64,000 nucleotides of DNA from Epiperipatus broadwayi (taxonomy: Eukaryota; Onychophora; Udeonychophora; Euonychophora; Peripatidae). The stretch spans positions 1,617,909 through 1,681,908 of the forward strand of contig JAQFVV010000111.1 of assembly GCA_028023455.1 (NCBI GenBank). Reading direction: 5' to 3'. Numbering within the stretch: the stretch's first letter is position 1; every line of letters starts with the position of its first letter. Made by a program: the position numbers and the translations under genes. Below are positions 44,401 to 57,476 of this stretch, piece by piece. The notes below the pieces were generated by a model. That model did not search any database. It saw only the letters and a list, made by a program, of their open reading frames with translations, and had not been told where the DNA came from.

Positions 44401-46920
44401 AACAGCTTTTCAGTATTAAAGAAATATTTCACATCCAGCCTAAACATGAAATAAGATATTCACTATTTGGATTTTTTTTTTCAAATATTTATTAAATAAG
44501 TACAATGTTTACAGTGACAATTATGTATACATGGTAAATTAAAAGGAAAGCTAGAATTACAAACATAAAAACGAATTACATGATTATAAATAAGATAGTA
44601 TTATTCTGGGCAAGAGGTAAACCCGAATACCTGGTATAACACACAAGTAGACCAATTAAGCTCACCAACTCACCTAGACAAATTGCCACACACTACCAAG
44701 AGTCACGTAGTCAATCTAGAGTTTGATCAGATCACCATTGGAAAAATCACTACAACTATGAAGGCTTAGGTATTTATGCTAAATCTGATGTATTCAGTTA
44801 AATATTATCCATTTTGATAACATAAGGATCTGAACCTCTGATTATTAACAAAACCACTTTCAGCAATATATTAAACAGAAGAAACAACGCATTTTACATT
44901 GTTCTCTTTTTTAAAAAAAAAACAAAACAAATAAAAAACAAAAACAATAGACTAGATATTTGATTTTTAGAATGATACAATCATAGTCACAGTGGTAACC
45001 CATCAAATTACTTGAATGAATAAAAAAATGTAAATAGTACATTGGCATGGATATAAAACACCTTTAATCCTAAAAAAAAAATACATTTAGAAACAATTCT
45101 ATTTTTTTATTTCAATTTTTAATCTAGGTAAACAACAATATTTAAAATTATACTTTAATAAAATGAAAAAAAAAAAAAATTATAAAACTAAAGACAAATC
45201 TAAAGTCCCAAAGAATGTGAGCCAATTCAAATAGCAAAAAGATGGACTTAGATATTGAAGTACATCACAGACTCCAATGTGTTGCTACTTTTTCTTTTCT
45301 TTTTTTTGGGGGGGATAGCATATCAAGAAAATAGAATATATCTGCATATATTGTGGCTTCACTGTATATACATTTAATCATCAACAAATATAATTAATCC
45401 AAAAATAGAAAAATGCATTTTTAAAAAAAGATACAATAAAAAAATATAAAGAAAGAGCAACCACAAATAAGTGCACAAGAAAATTAGTAATTGAGAGGTA
45501 ATTTATGAAAGAGCTCATACAGATGGGTACATGTGAAATTAAGAATTTCCAATTTTTTATTTAACAGTTTTTCAAATTGTGGATTATTAAGACCATGATG
45601 GTAAATCTGCAGATATAATACAATGGTTCAAAAATTATTGAATAATGATTAGCAATATATTTTTATTGAGCTACATTTACTTTATCTTTGAGTTGCACTA
45701 CCTTCCAGAAACTAATTTTCTAAGCCTTTATTCTTATTGACATCATCTTTAGACAGTGACTACACAGAAGTCTCTAGGACCAAGATTTATAATTAAATTT
45801 CACAACTGATAATGCCAGAAATTTAAATACAATTTGATGAATATAGATTATAAAAATACAATAAATGTTTCCAATTCGTGAACAACAACAAAAAAAAAAA
45901 ATCACTCAGGAAACTAAAACAATATTGCTTCACTTTTAAATATTGCTATAAGAAATTGTCAAATCAAACCCAATAAGGACTTTGAATAGGTTAACATATA
46001 GATATGTACCCTTAAATACTGTTTCAAAATAATATTGAGAGTGCTTTATGTATTTTGAAATTAATATAGATCAAAATTATAATCTAGCACTGATAAAATT
46101 ATAATCATTTTTCTGAATATGAAATGTGGCAAGAAAAAGATATGAATTTAATAAATTAAAGGATATTAATATATATATATATTGAAGCAGTCAATCTTAG
46201 CTTAAGATTGAGTTTCATGTTTCCACCTACTAACCTGTGTTTAAACCCTATATCACATCCAGCTCCTTTTGTCGTATATATATATTGTATTTTATGTATA
46301 TATTTGAGATGCGCTCCTAAGTTATAAAATTTTAATGTTTCACTAACAATTTTTTTTAAAATTATTATTAATTCTTTTTTATTAATTATTAGTTCTTTTT
46401 TATTAAAGTGCATAGGTGCAGCTCAAATATATATATAGGAGCAAAAACTTACTAAAAATATTGATTTTTTTTTTTTGTAAATATTTTATCATATGTCATT
46501 TGGACAACTTTTTCTTTTTAAAGTATTTTCTTCTTTTAAACTGTATATTTTGTAAAATCCAATATGGAAGATGCTACAGTGGATTGTCTAAAAATAATTA
46601 AAGGGTTGGAAACACTATTGTTTTAATCTGGGGAAGGTATTTTTAATTAAAGTTTTTACTTAAAATGGGGATTAACACTTTCTTTTATTATAAACATTTT
46701 TCTCAAATCTATTTCTAATCTGGAAATAGATTTGAATTTATTTTTGGACGTTATCTTACTGTTGCATCTTCAAAAACAATCGATAAAGAAAAGCATGAAT
46801 TTTAAGATCAGAGATTAGATTGTAAAGCTAAAACTAAGTGATTAAAAGCATTCCAAAAACACCTGGGAGAGTATAAAATGACCGGGTTTTAAAACAGATG
46901 AGATTAGCTACTCTAATGAG
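41410..46920. other. AT-rich non-coding DNA
   Basis: No gene supported. It contains a (CA)n microsatellite at 41543-41568, a poly-G run at 44291-44299 and poly-A/poly-T runs. A 61-codon minus frame at 41738-41923 lies in slightly GC-richer sequence but shows no family. A minus-strand block ending in an AT run (46156-46300) might be an old SINE. Confidence 0.5.
41543..41568 (+). repeat. (CA)n microsatellite
   Basis: About 13 uninterrupted CA dinucleotides. Confidence 0.95.
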
Positions 46921-46929
46921 AACTGATTG

Positions 46930-47150
46930 TTAACATCGCTGTGAAACTAAAAATGATGTAGTGTAAATCCGTCACCCTTCTCGGCCCTCATCTTCCGCGG
47001 CCGTATCATTCTGCTGCCCCAGAGTGAAGTAAAAGCCTGACCTAAGAACTTTAATGCTAATAGAAGCTTGCTGCCACCGAAAAACTTGCATTTCAATTGC
47101 TGTGCACGTGCCGTACTTTAAATTGGACTTTAAAAATTGCAAGGTAACTT
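46930..47150 (+). promoter_or_regulatory. GC-richer island, possible first exon or promoter
   Basis: A short block with CpG-containing words (CTTCTCGGCCCTCATC, TTCCGCGGCCGTATC, CACGTGCCGTAC) in otherwise CpG-poor DNA, including an E-box-like CACGTG at about 47105 and a possible donor GCAAGGTAAC near 47141. No long ORF. It could be a 5' untranslated exon or promoter of a gene lying mostly outside, or a transposon end. No TATA element can be assigned. Confidence 0.25.
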
Positions 47151-47154
47151 TTCA

Positions 47155-48000
47155 AGCTGTCATCTCAAACTAAATTTAACCTAACTCATCTATCAAGATT
47201 TCTTCTAATGTGTTATTTAACTTTACCTTTTTTTTAAATATGTAAATGTAATTTGCTCTTAAATAATTTCTATAAATTTAATCCTGTCTCATATGCTCTA
47301 ACATTCTTTAAATTTTGGTGCGGTCTTTATTTATAGTTATTCATTAGTTGATTTTATATGTATTTTGTTTATTAATATGCAAATCTCAATCAATCTGACG
47401 AGTTGAATTTTCTAAAATCCTTTCTTCTTTTTAAGTAAGCCTTCATTAATTAAGTTTAATAACGTTCCCTTAAAATATAATGTATTGTTAATTAATATAC
47501 TCGCCATATTGTTTTACGAGCCAACATTTTATTTATGTTTTAGTATAAAAAATATATTTGTTTAACTCTGGATTTTCTACCCAGGGTGAATCCAGAACTC
47601 AAGCTAATTAACACTTTGAAATCTTTTAAAATGTCAATTCTGAAAGAGTGACCCATTATTTTCTATAACTGCCAGTCTTTTTATGTTTTCCATACTCTTA
47701 AAATTTCAAATATTGTTCTTAAATATTCTCAGTTGTTATAAAATCCACGAAGGTGGGATTGATTTATTTTAAATAACCGAAAAGGGAAGGGGGTAAATCT
47801 TAATGTTTCTTGTACTAAATAAAATCTTCAAGTATATTTTCGTAAATGAAATCTAAATATCTATATATTATAACTGCAGAGTGTATTATTTGTCTAAATT
47901 ATAGTACTCAAACAAGGGTCATTTATTTTAAAGCAGTAAATTATATTTCATGTTGTTAGTGACATTCATCCGTACCGCGTTACTGACATTTGGCCTATCT
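47155..48000. other. AT-rich non-coding DNA
   Basis: No feature recognised, although the region is slightly less AT-rich than the left half of the window. Confidence 0.5.
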
Positions 48001-48003
48001 TCG

Positions 48004-48111
48004 TATATATATATATTACGCGCTTCTAGTCTTCTAATGTGGAGGTTGCGACAAGTTCGAACCCATAGATTTCTTCTAATATCTCGATCCGTAGATAGTT
48101 GAGCTATCCAG
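48004..48111 (-). repeat. Possible tRNA-derived SINE head
   Basis: Read on the minus strand the block starts CTGGATAGCTCAACTATCTA, which resembles an A-box region, and about 45 bases later has GGGTTCGAAC, close to the pol III B-box GGTTCGANTCC. It ends in an AT microsatellite (48004-48016), the kind of tail some invertebrate SINEs carry. A tRNA cloverleaf does not fold convincingly (the T-stem does not pair), so it is not a tRNA gene. The family is unknown. Confidence 0.4.
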
Positions 48112-48635
48112 AACATTTATTTCATATAAAAATGCCTCTGGCGGTGATCCCGTAAGTTTAGTACATGCTATGCATATTCACTTCTTTGTATCAAAGGCCT
48201 GCACATCGGCGATGACCACGGCATGCCTATTCACTTTGTTCTCATCCAAAAGCATGGCTGTTTTCCTCTTAGTTATTTTTTGGCTATTATGTCAGTACCG
48301 CCCAAACTTCGTATTATTATTATTATTTCTTTTGCTTATGACCTAATTTTAGTGCTGTAATAACATTAAAATTGCGCTCTGCTCAAAATATATATAAATG
48401 CCAACTATTACTAGTTTTATTAATTAAATTTATTTCAATCTTATACAATCCCACCGTTGTAACATATTTCTGTATTTAAGAGTATCTATATGCCTTGGGG
48501 AAAATAAAGCATTCTTCTTACCAGCGCTAATTAAGAGAACTTTCATTAAATGTTTTGTCATAGATTCAAATATAATCTTTCAAATGTGTTTTACTTATTT
48601 TCATGACCATAATGGTGTGAAGATAGTTTTCTTAT

Positions 48636-48775
48636 ATATATTATGAATCTCGGAACGCTCTCCAAAATAAGGTTAATCCCCATGTTTCAGAACCGTAATC
48701 CAAAGCGTTAATGGCAATTTTATGTAATTTCTTTCTAATAATTGATTGGCATTTTAATATTGGACCCACCAACGA
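48636..48775 (-). pseudogene. LINE (RTE-like) C-terminal relic
   Basis: The minus strand translates to RKKLHKIAINALDYGSETWG, followed by LTLFWRAFRDS. This parallels the RTE C-terminal segment RKVFNKCVLPVLTYGSETWT in the copy at 25.5 kb: the YGSETW word and the spacing of the upstream RK are the same. The rest of the element is not visible. It is an old fragment. Confidence 0.55.
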
Positions 48776-48779
48776 TGTG

Positions 48780-49425
48780 TGCTTATTTATAATATATTAT
48801 TTAGCTAATAAAAGAGCATATGAGAAATAATAGCATGAATGACATTATGTAATCATCTACCGCTTGCTCACTCACGCACATACTAATGTTTGCAATTAAT
48901 TTATAAATGTATAATAATTTGTCAGTATATTAAACTAATTTTTATTGTCTGAGTAGTTTGAATTCCTCTTTTCTCCATTTCCAAATGTACAGCCATGTAG
49001 TTTAGTCATAGTTAATAGAAGTCTCATTGTTTTGCTCAGCTTTGCTAGTCGTCCGGATTTAAAATTAATTTTCATGTGCCATCATTGTTATGTTATCCAT
49101 TAGTGTTTGATCTGGGACTTAGAGAGTGGGTTCGAATTTAGGCTGGTCCCTGACCCAAATCTCGGGCTTGACTGGATTTGAAGTACATTTTGTGAGTTCC
49201 AGCTCATGTTAGATGGATAAACATGTTTTGACAGGTACAATATATAGCTGAATAAAATACTCGGTGTAAATAATAGTAACAATTTGTGATGTAGCTTTAA
49301 AACCGAAATGCAAAAATAAAAAGATTGGTAATAAATGACACCACAAATCACTAAATATTGTTTATTGCCATACACATGGTTCATTATTTTATCTGCACTC
49401 AGGTAGCTATAACATATATATAATA
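48780..49425. other. Non-coding DNA with a possible repeat fragment
   Basis: Mostly featureless. 49090-49240 is GC-richer and contains GTGGGTTCGAATTTAGG, again B-box-like, but no A-box partner or tail was found. Confidence 0.4.
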
Positions 49426-49431
49426 GTAGGG

Positions 49432-49515
49432 TGATATAATAATCTAAAACAATTTGCCATGGAAAAAGAACTATGATATAATAATCTAAAACAATTTGCC
49501 ATGGAAAAAGAACTA
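49432..49515 (+). repeat. 42-bp tandem duplication
   Basis: Two near-perfect copies (49432-49473 and 49474-49515) of TGATATAATAATCTAAAACA, ATTTGCCATGGAAAAAGAAC, TA. Confidence 0.95.
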
Positions 49516-49519
49516 CAGA

Positions 49520-52500
49520 AATAAACTAATGACAATATTAATAATTATTAGCAAATAAAACAAAATGCATTACAAAAATATATACATTTAAATAAAGAAA
49601 TAGTAAGCCTTCATTTACATTGATTTTTTAACAAAGACAAATAGATAAAGAAATGATGAGATTCCAATTGCAATCATAAGAAGAAAAAGATTTGGAGAAA
49701 ATTAGTTGAAGTTTAAAAAAATAATTTATTATTTGGTAAATGGTTAATAAATTCCCTTTTAATAACTTTGATTACACCAGAAAAAATGCCTACTTTAATC
49801 TCCCATGTGACTAGGAAGATAATGAATATCTTGAATAGACAAAACTTCTAGTAGATTAGACAGTGCAGAACTAAGAACATCCTCTCCCTCACCATGCATA
49901 CATTTCACAAAAAATCTCTCTGCTCATAATAGTTTGATATTTAACCAAGACATCATTCTTATATAAAGCAGGTACTAGTTCTCCATTTTTAACACCCTAT
50001 GAAGGGATGAAGAATCATTGCACTGCAGTGATATTTTTAAGTTTTTTGCTTTTTTTTTTTTTACATTTCCTATCTCAACTCCACCATATCTAAAATAATT
50101 TATTTATAAATGATGAGACAAAAAAAAATACAACTGCAGGATTGTTGTTAAAAGACAAATAGAGAATAAATAGTTAATATTTGTTTTACTGATCTTGAAA
50201 GTGCAGTCTATGAAAAGTAAATCTTTTATTAATGTCATCATATTAAATAACACTCCAAACTATTAAAAAAAAAACATCATATACTACTAATGAAATTAAT
50301 AAAAACTTGTTTAAATAAAAATACTTGGGTCAGCAGCTGCTATTAAAACCAATTTCTTTTTTAAATAATATAACTGGACACAGCATTTAACTTCAGATGA
50401 TTAATATAATTCAGTTTATAAGTGTAGTGTTTCTTGAAAGCAAATTGTCTTTAGATTATTGCTAGTCATTTTATTAAGCTACAGATTATTATGAAGGCAT
50501 GAGAGCAAAAGTCCAGGCGAAATCACGATTGGTTCAGGAAGAAATGCAGTCTTTTTCATATGTATCATATATGTGTGAAAATTGAAAATTTTGTAATATT
50601 TCTTTGGATGCTAGGAGTCAAGTAAATAAAAAACATGATCAATTATTGCACTCCAGATTAAGTTTTAAAAAAAAAATGCGACATTGCCATACTATGTTTG
50701 AAACATTAATTATAATATAAAGTAAGTGAAGAAAGAAATTTTATGCTAAACAGAGTCATCACAAATTATTCTGTTTGGCAAAATTCTATCAAAGTAAATA
50801 TTAATGGAACAGCAAAAACTCTATTGTCACAAAATAAATAGTTTCAACTGATATTTGGATGGCATGCATTATATTTCAAGAATATTTACAAATTCTATAT
50901 CTGATGACCTTGATAATCATATAAAATGTTGATATCATTAAAATCAGCAACATTAATTTCACATTATTTACAATATTTAGACAATAATATTCAAAACACG
51001 AGAAATTATGATTTCATGCTGTTTTTTCAATAAGTTATTTGAAATTAAAAACTGAAACAAAAATATTTTCAAATAAAACTAGGTTTCATTATCAATTTAC
51101 CTTTAAGACATAAATCAGACATCAAAATTAACTCAATTGGATAATAAATTTTCACATGTTAATAATTAAATTTATCAGCTGGCCAACAGGATTTTCCATC
51201 AAGTAGCGAAAATAGCCATTCCATCAAGCCATCCAATAGCTATAAAATAAAGAATTCTGGATAATCTGTATTGGACAGATGTATCACAGTGCTAACTATA
51301 ATATAAAACATACAATTGTAATGATGCATTCTTCACCATTATTAGGGAGAATGTCATTTTCCTAAAGAGCATTGAGTCAGTGGTTATTTTTATTTGAAGG
51401 AAAGCTTAACTAGAAATTTTAGTTTATTTAATACAAATGATTCAGTAAAAAAAACAGAGATAAAAAAAAATAATTATTTGTTAATTAAGTCAACAGTTGG
51501 AATCACTATATTTTGCATTTAAAAAATATTTCCCAAAAGAAAACCAATAGTCATGAAATGAAGATATATATACCGAACATTATGAAATGAAGATATATAT
51601 ACTGAACATTAAAAAAAAAAACTAAACTGATTTAACAGGAACAAAAAAAAAAAAAGTTTTCTAAAATTATAATGAGATTTATCATTACAATTTTTAACCC
51701 GGATTTAAATGAATTTTTGAACAAGATTATGATCAATTATCCAAATCTACATATCCAATCTATGTAAAACTGTAATGAGAAAGTTAATTCAGATTCTTAA
51801 CCTAATTTTCTTCCAAAAATTGATTTAATGGCTGAACATAAATAAGATCTCATAACATGAATTAATTTATATTCTTTTTGTTTAAAATATAAATGCTAAG
51901 CATATATGATTATATATATGATTATATAATACATATGGTAATGAAATAGTCTTACGAGTCAGTATATTGCAAACTAATTTTTTTAAAGTTATAAGTAATA
52001 ATCAAATGGTTTATTGTCAGGGAGTTCATACGAAATTTCATCTAGAAATAAGCAATCTGGACTGATCCATGGATTTTGGCTTGTAAATTATATTTAAAAA
52101 AATCCAATAAATATAATTATTTAGGCAACTATAAAATATAATGACTTTTAAGTAGACAATTGAAGGCAAATGCTTCTTAAACAGCCTATCATAGAAGAAG
52201 GCATTGCCCAGTTTTACAATTGCCAGGTGAGGGAATGAGCAGTTTCCCATACTGGTTTTTGGCCAAAGTCAGCTACAAAAAAAATAAAATAAACCTAGGC
52301 CTCATTATAATTTGATAACATTTTTGAAGTTTTGGCTATGGCTGACAAAAAAAAAAACTATCATTATACCAAGAAATAAAGACATATAAAATGATTTTAT
52401 TTTTATCTAAAATTTCTCAAAAAAGAAATATGTCTTATATTTAGTCTGTGGGAAAACATGAAAAATCTATCATCTTAAAAACAGATAAAGAAATATTATT

Positions 52501-52845
52501 TTAAAATATCTTTATTTTATCTATCCACTAATAATGTTTCAATTATTATAGACAGATTAGTCAAATGGAAAAAAAATGTTTTCTCTTGAAAAACAGAATT
52601 ATTGAAAACAAAAAGTGCAAAAGACAATGATCAAAAAATACTAAAAACTTGTTCTATTCAAAATGTATAAAATCTTATGGTATAGTCTATAGTTATCAGG
52701 AACTCAATTCATACCATAATTAAACTTGTGACAGCTTTGTTTAATATATGATGCATGCGCACTAAGTATAATTTTTCCAATACATTAATGAGAAATAATA
52801 TGAAATACAAAAGAAAAGCAAAAGCTACTGTAAATAAAAATAGAT
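49520..52845. other. AT-rich non-coding DNA
   Basis: No gene or clear element. Contains a 29-bp tandem duplication at 51553-51610 (ATGAAATGAAGATATATATA) and homopolymer runs. Confidence 0.55.
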
Positions 52846-52849
52846 AAAT

Positions 52850-53375
52850 TTGATAAGCAGAGCAAAACTCTCCATACAGTATTGCCACCTGTGCTAAACA
52901 GAGTAATCAATGGATGCATAAAATCCCTATCTAATGCCTACTCATCCAATATCTCCAGACTAGTTTCTGGCTTGTGGCCTCCATCAATGAGGAGCTTTGG
53001 ATCTGAGAGCACTGCATCTAGATCTTAGGATCTAATGCAACCCTCTAGCAACCACCTTTTATCTCTACTTAACTACAAAACTATGAGAATGAAATTGAAA
53101 ACACAAAAAATATTTTCAATCTAAGCTCAATAGCTTATATAGTCATATGGGTCTGAACTCAGTTCAGCACCCATACATTTTGGTGTCTTTGGCTCTTTTA
53201 CAACCATAGCCACCACTATCCTATTAGGCAGGACATGATCACATTTTCTATACTAGCACATTTAATTGTTGATAAGCAGAGCAAAACTCTCCATACAGTA
53301 TTGCCACCTGTGCTAAACAGAGTAATCAATGGATGCCAGAAGGCTTGTGCATAAGCCTTCTGGCATCCATTGATT
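52850..53375 (+). repeat. Repeat family A, best copy, with terminal duplication and hairpin
   Basis: The end sequence TTGATAAGCAGAGCAAAACT ... AATCAATGGATGC (68 bases) is present twice, exactly, at 52850-52917 and 53269-53336. Between them lies the family core (CAGACTAGTTTCTGGCTTGT, CCATCAATGAGGAGCTTTGG, GCATCTAGATCTTAGGATCT). The second end copy runs into a perfect 23-bp hairpin at 53324-53375 with a 6-base loop. No coding capacity; probably a non-autonomous DNA transposon. Confidence 0.85.
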
Positions 53376-53384
53376 ATTCAGATT

Positions 53385-55480
53385 ATCATATATGTGGTCC
53401 AATATTTTGACACATTTTTTTTCGGGGGGTATTTATCTTTTATTGTATCTTTATTTATATAAAATTATTTATGAAATAAAAAATGGAGAAATATGGAAGT
53501 TGTCTAATTTATAAAAAAAAATATTTTGATACATTTTTATGTATGTTAGCATAGATAATTATCAAAAAATGTCTATATAAGAGTATAAAGTTATGTGATT
53601 ATCAATGGTGGAAGACTTAGCAGTGAGATATTAAAGAAATGGATTAAATTTAATATTATGAAAGTACTTTAATGTAAATGATATATTTGGTATATCAATC
53701 TAAGTATTCCAAAATGAATTGGAATTAGCAATAATATAAAGAAGTGTCACATTATCATTCTACTCATAAAAAATATTAATAATTTAGCATATAGTTTGTT
53801 ATTCAGGAAGTCAAGTCACAGACAGACGATAAGAGTTTTTGTTGTTGTTGATTTTGATCAACTGGGAATAGATCCAAGAATCTTTATCTCTAGTCCTCAA
53901 TTCCACTTGTATTTTGTAGACATGGTTTTGTTGTTTACATTATGTACTCATTAAGGCATTTAATAACTTGACACTATAAGTAGACCTATATATATATCTC
54001 ATCTTAACTACTATATAACTATGAAATAAATAAAATTGGGCCAAAATTAAAATATTGGCCATAACAATTATGCATGTTTATGTAATATTATAATTAAAGT
54101 TTTTTTTATATTGGGTTTACAATAATTCATATTTAGTGATTATGGAAGATAGGATAAATATATAAGGAGAACAAATATATATAATAACAAGTCCACGCCT
54201 TTTTATAAAATAAAAAAAAGATGAATACACTGCTATTAATTTAGCTTCTTCATACATAGTTTAACAACTTTTGCCACATGAATCAATTTTTGAGTGATGT
54301 TTTGAATCTTCATGGATTTACTTAAATAGTATTTTATTTAATCTTAAACGAGCACATTCACACAAAACATAATATAGCAAATAAATTAATATATTTTTTT
54401 TAAAAAAAAAAATTAAAATACAAATACCTGTAAATTAAATAAATCCAATTAATAAAATATCCTGCTTCTATTTTACCTTTGATTGTAATTATGTAGCAAG
54501 TGGGTAAAAATAGTTTATTTCTAAATAAACTAAGAAACGTGTAAATTTTTAAAAATAGATTTTTGGTAGAAAAAAAAATGAGGGGGACAGAATGACAAAG
54601 AAGTGCATCACTTTATATTTTTTATATATAAAAATAAATATAGAGAATGTATGTATAAACAATATATTTAAAATTAATTTTTTAATATTTAAGTTTCCAG
54701 CAGCATATTAATGCTTTAAAATCAAGAGATTTATAACAAGAGATAAAAATGCATAGTCCATGTTTTCTTAAAAAAGCAATGCCATTAATCCAAAAATCAA
54801 GATCATTGAAACTGTGCGTTTATTACATTTACATTAACCTCAAAATTATAGCAATCCAAATAATGAAACATTTGGCTTAATTGCATACTTGAGAATATTA
54901 TATAGCTGCCCATTTTTCTTGTTTTATCTCCAAAACTAGTTTGAAACATTCACTTCAAATTAAAAATCATCTACTTTAAAGAAAGAGAAATGATTATAAA
55001 TCACAACTTTAAAATATTTTCCACATGATTATAAATTACAACTTTAAAATATTTTTAACATTATCTTTTTATCCTGAGTAGCCAGAACAATGGTGTGCCC
55101 CAAAACTTAACACAAATCAAAAATATTATTAAAAAAAAAAAAGCAATTATAATGGTTTCTTGTGTTAAAAAATTCACTTCATTGTCATAAATTCAAACTA
55201 TACCATACATTTTAAATATTTCATTTAAGAAAATGGTTTAAAATAGAATCTATAATAATTAATGAATAAATATTTAGCCTAGTTATACTAATACTAGACT
55301 GTAAAAATAACCATATAAATTGTTAATTAATAAGCATTATATAACCATTTTTTATCACAATTTTAAATGTTTTAATAAATGCAGTGCTCATTTTTGTTGA
55401 AATGATGTTGGGATCAATATGTAATGGTGGGGGAGGAGGACGTTAACATGTACATTTTCTAATTTATTTTTTATGTACTC
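53385..55480. other. AT-rich non-coding DNA
   Basis: No gene. A 35-bp tandem duplication lies at 54990-55055 (TGATTATAAATCACAACTTT repeated), and there is a poly-A run near 55130. Confidence 0.6.
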
Positions 55481-57476
55481 ATATATAAATGAAAGTACAG
55501 CAGAATTGGATTATATTTTGACTAACAGGAAATACATATTTCAAGATTGTAATGTTCTTAATAAATTTAACACAGGAAGTGATCATCGATTAGTAAGGTG
55601 TAAGTTACGTGTTAATGTAAAACTAGAGAGACAAAAATTATTAAGAAAAACAATATTTACAGTTGATATTTCTAATCTTCAGAAACATTCTAATGAATTT
55701 AAATTAGAACTTACAAATAGGTTTCAAGTGTTAGGAGATTTTGAACATGATTCAGATTTGAATGAAATTAATATGAAAATAACTGATACACTTTTAAAAA
55801 CTGCAACAAAGATAGCTGGTAGAAAAAAGCAGCAATTGTCTAATAAAATTTCTACTGAGACTAGAGAATTTATGAAGAAAAGAAAGAATATGAAGATATA
55901 CAAAAGTGATGTTTTAAAAAGAATTGAATATCTCGAATTTTGTAAAATGGTACGGAAAAGAGTTGAAAATGATATAAGAAAGTATAACTGTGAAATAGCA
56001 AGGAAAACTGTAGAAGAAAATAAAAGTCTCAAGAATGTTAAACAACATTTTGGTATTGGTAGGAAATTTATATCTGCAATAAGAAAAAAAGATGGAATTA
56101 TTACTAAAAAGAGAGGTGACATCATGAAATTGGTAGAAGATTTTTATCAAGAATTATATAGTAATAAAGAACAAGTACCTCCTATATCTATTACATCTTC
56201 CAAATTGCCCAGAATTTTAAATGACGAAGTGAGATATGCAATTGAATGTATGAAGAAAGGAAAGGCTCCAGGAAATGATGGAATTATAATTGATATATTA
56301 AAAGAAGCAGGTGAAGAAATAGAAACAATTTTAGCAAAGTTATATACCAAATGTCTAAATGATAAAGATGTACCGGAAGATTGGAAGAATGCAGTAATAA
56401 TATTAATATTTAAAAAAGGTGATAAAGAAGATATTAAAAATTACAGACCTATCAGCCTTTTATCAGTTTTATATAAAATTTTTACCAAGATAATTACAAC
56501 TCGTCTACAGAGAACTTTGGATTTCCACCAACCAAGAGAACAAGCTGGATTTAAAAGTGGTTTTAGAACAATAGATCATATCCAGGTATTGAGAGAAGTC
56601 ATAGAAAGGACAAATGAATATGAGTTGTCATTATGTTTTGGATTTGTAGATTATGAAAAGGCATTCGATTCTATACACATTTCTTCAGTGATTAAAGCAT
56701 TGGATCATCAAGGTATAGATCCAGGTTATTGTCATATTTTAAAGAATATTTATAAAAATGCAACAGCAACAATTAGATTACATAATGATACTGGAAAAAT
56801 CAACATTGAGAAAGGTGTAAGACAAGGTGACTCCATATCACCAAAACTTTTTACAGCAGTGCTGCAAGAACTTTTTTGTGGATTTTTAAAATGGGAAACT
56901 AAAGGAATGAAAGTAAATGGAGAGTATTTAAGTCATTTAGATTTTGCAGATGATGTAGTTGTTTTTGCAAATAATGCTTCAGAGCTGCAGGAAATGTTGC
57001 AGGAGTTAGCAGATGAAAATAGAAAAGTAGGACTAAAGATAAATATTAAAAAGACTAAAGGAATGTTTAATCGATTTGCTCAAAATATGAAAATAAAGAT
57101 TGATTATGAAGAATTAGAAGAAGTTAACAGTTACAAATACCTTGGTCAGATTATTAATACAGATGGAAACATAATGGAGGAAATTAATCATAGAATTAAA
57201 CTTGGTTGGAGTGCTTTTGATAGAAATAACTTGATACTAAAAGGAAATATGCCTATGTGTTTGAAAAGAATGGTTTTTAACAAATGTGTTTTACCAGTTC
57301 TTACTTATGGATCTGAGACTTGGACACTTAATAGAAGAGCAATACAGAGACTTCAGACCACTCAAAGGAGTATGGAGAGATGTATGTTGGGAGTAACAAG
57401 AAGAGATCGAAAACGCAATGTATGGGTAAGACAACAAACAGGTGTTACTGACCTTATTGAAAAATTAAAAGATTGA
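55473..57476 (+). pseudogene. RTE LINE endonuclease-reverse transcriptase, copy 2 (damaged)
   Basis: A 667-codon frame. The first ten or so codons are unrelated flank; RTE similarity starts at ESTAELDYILTNRKY. It has GSDHRLVRC (endonuclease His), KAPGNDGI, NYRPISLLSVLYK, QAGFKSGF, FVDYEKAFDS, GVRQGDSISP, the FADD catalytic box with VVVFANN, and YGSETWTLNRR. The frame ends at 57476 because one A is missing in a GAAAAA run near 57460; a TGG-to-TAG change follows shortly after in the original frame. The remaining C-terminal sequence (WAGHI-like to the TGA tail) continues out of frame to about 57690. The RT core looks intact, but the 5' endonuclease is absent, so the element is dead. Confidence 0.93.

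Noticed and set aside
48018-48111. tRNA gene
   Set aside because: A- and B-box-like words are present, but acceptor and T-stems do not pair; treated as a possible SINE head.
49090-49240. Second tRNA or SINE candidate (GGGTTCGAATTT)
   Set aside because: Only a B-box-like word; no A-box, stem pairing or tail found.
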